A stretch of DNA of 22,011 nt. It comes from JAAZMA01 sp036720245 (GTDB taxonomy: Bacteria; Bacillota; Clostridia; Tissierellales; Tepidimicrobiaceae). The notes under the pieces are model-generated. The model had not been told where the DNA came from. It saw only the letters and a program-made list of their open reading frames with translations, and searched no databases. The stretch covers positions 1 through 22,011 of the forward strand of contig DAIMNI010000035.1 in NCBI GenBank assembly GCA_036720245.1. Direction: 5' to 3'. A program made the translations under genes and the position numbers. Below are positions 21,228 through 22,011 of the stretch, in pieces. Position 1 is the first letter of the stretch, and every line of letters starts with the position of its first letter.

Positions 21228-21304
21228 CGGGGTGTAGCGCAGTTTGGTAGCGCACGTGGTTTGGGACCATGGGGCCGGGGGTTCGAATCCCTCCACCCCG
21301 ACCA
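21228..21304 (+). tRNA. tRNA-Pro (anticodon TGG), CCA encoded
   Basis: 77 nt with full cloverleaf: acceptor CGGGGTG/CACCCCG, D-arm GCGC...GCGC, anticodon stem CGTGG/CCATG around loop TTTGGGA (anticodon TGG at 21262-21264), and T-arm with GGTTCGAATCC. Discriminator A and CCA are in the DNA. The second anticodon-stem pair is G-T. It reads proline CCN codons through U34. Confidence 0.97.
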
Positions 21305-21307
21305 TTT

Positions 21308-21337
21308 AAGGGAAGGATATAATCCTTCCCTTTTTTT
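21308..21337 (+). terminator. terminator of the tRNA-Pro transcript
   Basis: An 11-bp perfect stem (AAGGGAAGGAT at 21308-21318, ATCCTTCCCTT at 21322-21332) with a 3-nt loop and a seven-T run (21331-21337). Confidence 0.95.
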
Positions 21338-21447
21338 ATTTCTGTTAGGAAATTGTAATATGGCTGTAACCATATTGATATATAAAAATTATATAATGAA
21401 TTATGATACCCTAGAATATTGGGTTTTCTTGTAGAAAGGTAGATAGT

Positions 21448-21987
21448 ATGAAAAAAGTATTAGGATTAATGAGAAGATGTATTCAAGATTTTGATATGAT
21501 TCAAAATGGAGATAAAATAGGCGTTGGCCTCTCTGGTGGCAAAGATAGTATGTTATTATTATATGCTTTAAAAACATATCAAGGTTTCAGCCCAGAAAAG
21601 TTTGAACTAGAGGCCTTTACTGTGGATTTAGGTTTTGAGGGTTTTGATTATAATGGAATTCGGGATTATTGTAACTCCTTAGATATTCCTTTTAATTTAA
21701 AAAAGACTAATATAAAGGATGTGGTCTTTGATATTAGAGGCGAAAAAAATCCCTGTTCCCTATGTGCTAATATGAGAAGAGGGGCTATTAATAATGCTAT
21801 AAAAGAGAAGGGTTTCAATAAATTAGCTTTAGCTCATCATAGTGACGATGCTATAGAAACCTTATTTTTAGCTATGTTTTATGAAGGTAGAATTAAGACT
21901 CTTCCACCTAAATCTTTCCTAACAAGAAAAGAAATATATGTAATTAGACCTTTTTTATTTCTTCTGGAAGATATAAAAAAGGTCTAA
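21448..21987 (+). CDS. TtcA/TilS-family PP-loop tRNA-modifying ATPase, 3' end not reliable
   Basis: The PP-loop SGGKDS (29-34) binds ATP; NPCSLCANMRRG (101-112) gives the CxxC of TtcA-type tRNA 2-thiolases; ALAHHSDDAIETLF (127-140) is the second family block, with YVIRPFLF near 164-171. TtcA transfers sulfur to C32 of tRNA and uses an iron-sulfur cluster; close relatives modify other positions, so substrate is open. The apparent 179 aa is too short: relatives continue well past the IRP motif. From about residue 158 the DNA lies inside a 92-bp near-palindrome that runs to the end of the window, so the stop at 21985-21987 is probably an artefact and the true 3' part is missing. RBS AAAGGTAG. 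Confidence 0.85.
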   Translation: MKKVLGLMRRCIQDFDMIQNGDKIGVGLSGGKDSMLLLYALKTYQGFSPEKFELEAFTVDLGFEGFDYNGIRDYCNSLDIPFNLKKTNIKDVVFDIRGEKNPCSLCANMRRGAINNAIKEKGFNKLALAHHSDDAIETLFLAMFYEGRIKTLPPKSFLTRKEIYVIRPFLFLLEDIKKV

Positions 21988-22011
21988 TTACATATATTTC
22001 TTTTCTTGTTA
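21920..22011. repeat. 92-bp near-perfect palindrome at the window end (fold-back)
   Basis: The arms, 21920-21965 and 21966-22011, pair except at 21959/21972 and at the centre. The centre is the short natural inverted repeat CTTCTGGAAG. The right arm is a copy of coding sequence in reverse, so it is best explained as snap-back synthesis or a mis-joined read end. Confidence 0.9.

Noticed and set aside
21357..21376. AATATGG/CCATATT inverted repeat before the TtcA-like gene as an operator
   Set aside because: Seven-base arms in AT-rich DNA are expected by chance, and no promoter with proper spacing could be placed around it.

Overview
The window looks like a 22 kb draft contig from a low-GC, motile, Gram-positive anaerobe of the Clostridia/Tissierellia type. 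The signs are a strongly AT-rich sequence, Firmicutes-type gene order (comF, yvyF, flgM, flgN, flgK, flgL, fliW, csrA, flagellin), frequent TTG/GTG starts with GGAGG-type ribosome binding sites, and a SAM-I riboswitch in front of metK. The genus cannot be fixed from the sequence alone. Draft quality shows in a 10-N gap inside flgM, single-base frameshifts in two genes, and a fold-back palindrome at the right end.

Almost every gene up to 20.85 kb is on the minus strand, so transcription runs right to left. From right to left: the tRNA-Pro gene and a truncated TtcA-like gene (plus strand); a COG2426 membrane protein bracketed by inverted REP-like repeats; metK with its riboswitch; a sigma factor followed by three small conserved genes (DUF1659, DUF2922, YvrJ); a ComK-like regulator gene with its own promoter and a palindromic operator candidate; and then recD2, comF and yvyF leading into flgM, flgN, flgK, a second flgK, a four-helix-bundle (IVP-like) insert, flgL, fliW, csrA, a response regulator/HD-GYP protein, a MazF/PemK-type toxin with a candidate antitoxin, and a very large flagellin (1228 aa). 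The first 500 bases hold the flagellin terminator and what looks like a decayed dnaA fragment.

The flagellar part forms one regulatory unit. FlgM (anti-sigma-28) is made from a sigma-28-like promoter. FlgN is the chaperone for the hook-filament junction proteins FlgK and FlgL. FliW and CsrA are the partner switch that in Bacillus controls flagellin translation. The flagellin gene has a textbook sigma-28 promoter (TAAA-N15-GCCGATAT) and GGA motifs in its leader where CsrA could bind. An HD-GYP c-di-GMP phosphodiesterase lies immediately behind csrA.

The most interesting items are: the flagellin with about eight tandem flagellin-IN-type modules; the sigma factor/DUF1659/DUF2922/YvrJ set next to a ComK-like regulator and competence-related genes; the four-helix-bundle gene framed by inverted AATTGTGAATT repeats between flgK and flgL; a perfect 46-bp palindrome centred on the end of a flgK gene; a promoter nested in the flgL terminator hairpin; and several REP-like families, one supplying the stop codon of the HD-GYP gene.
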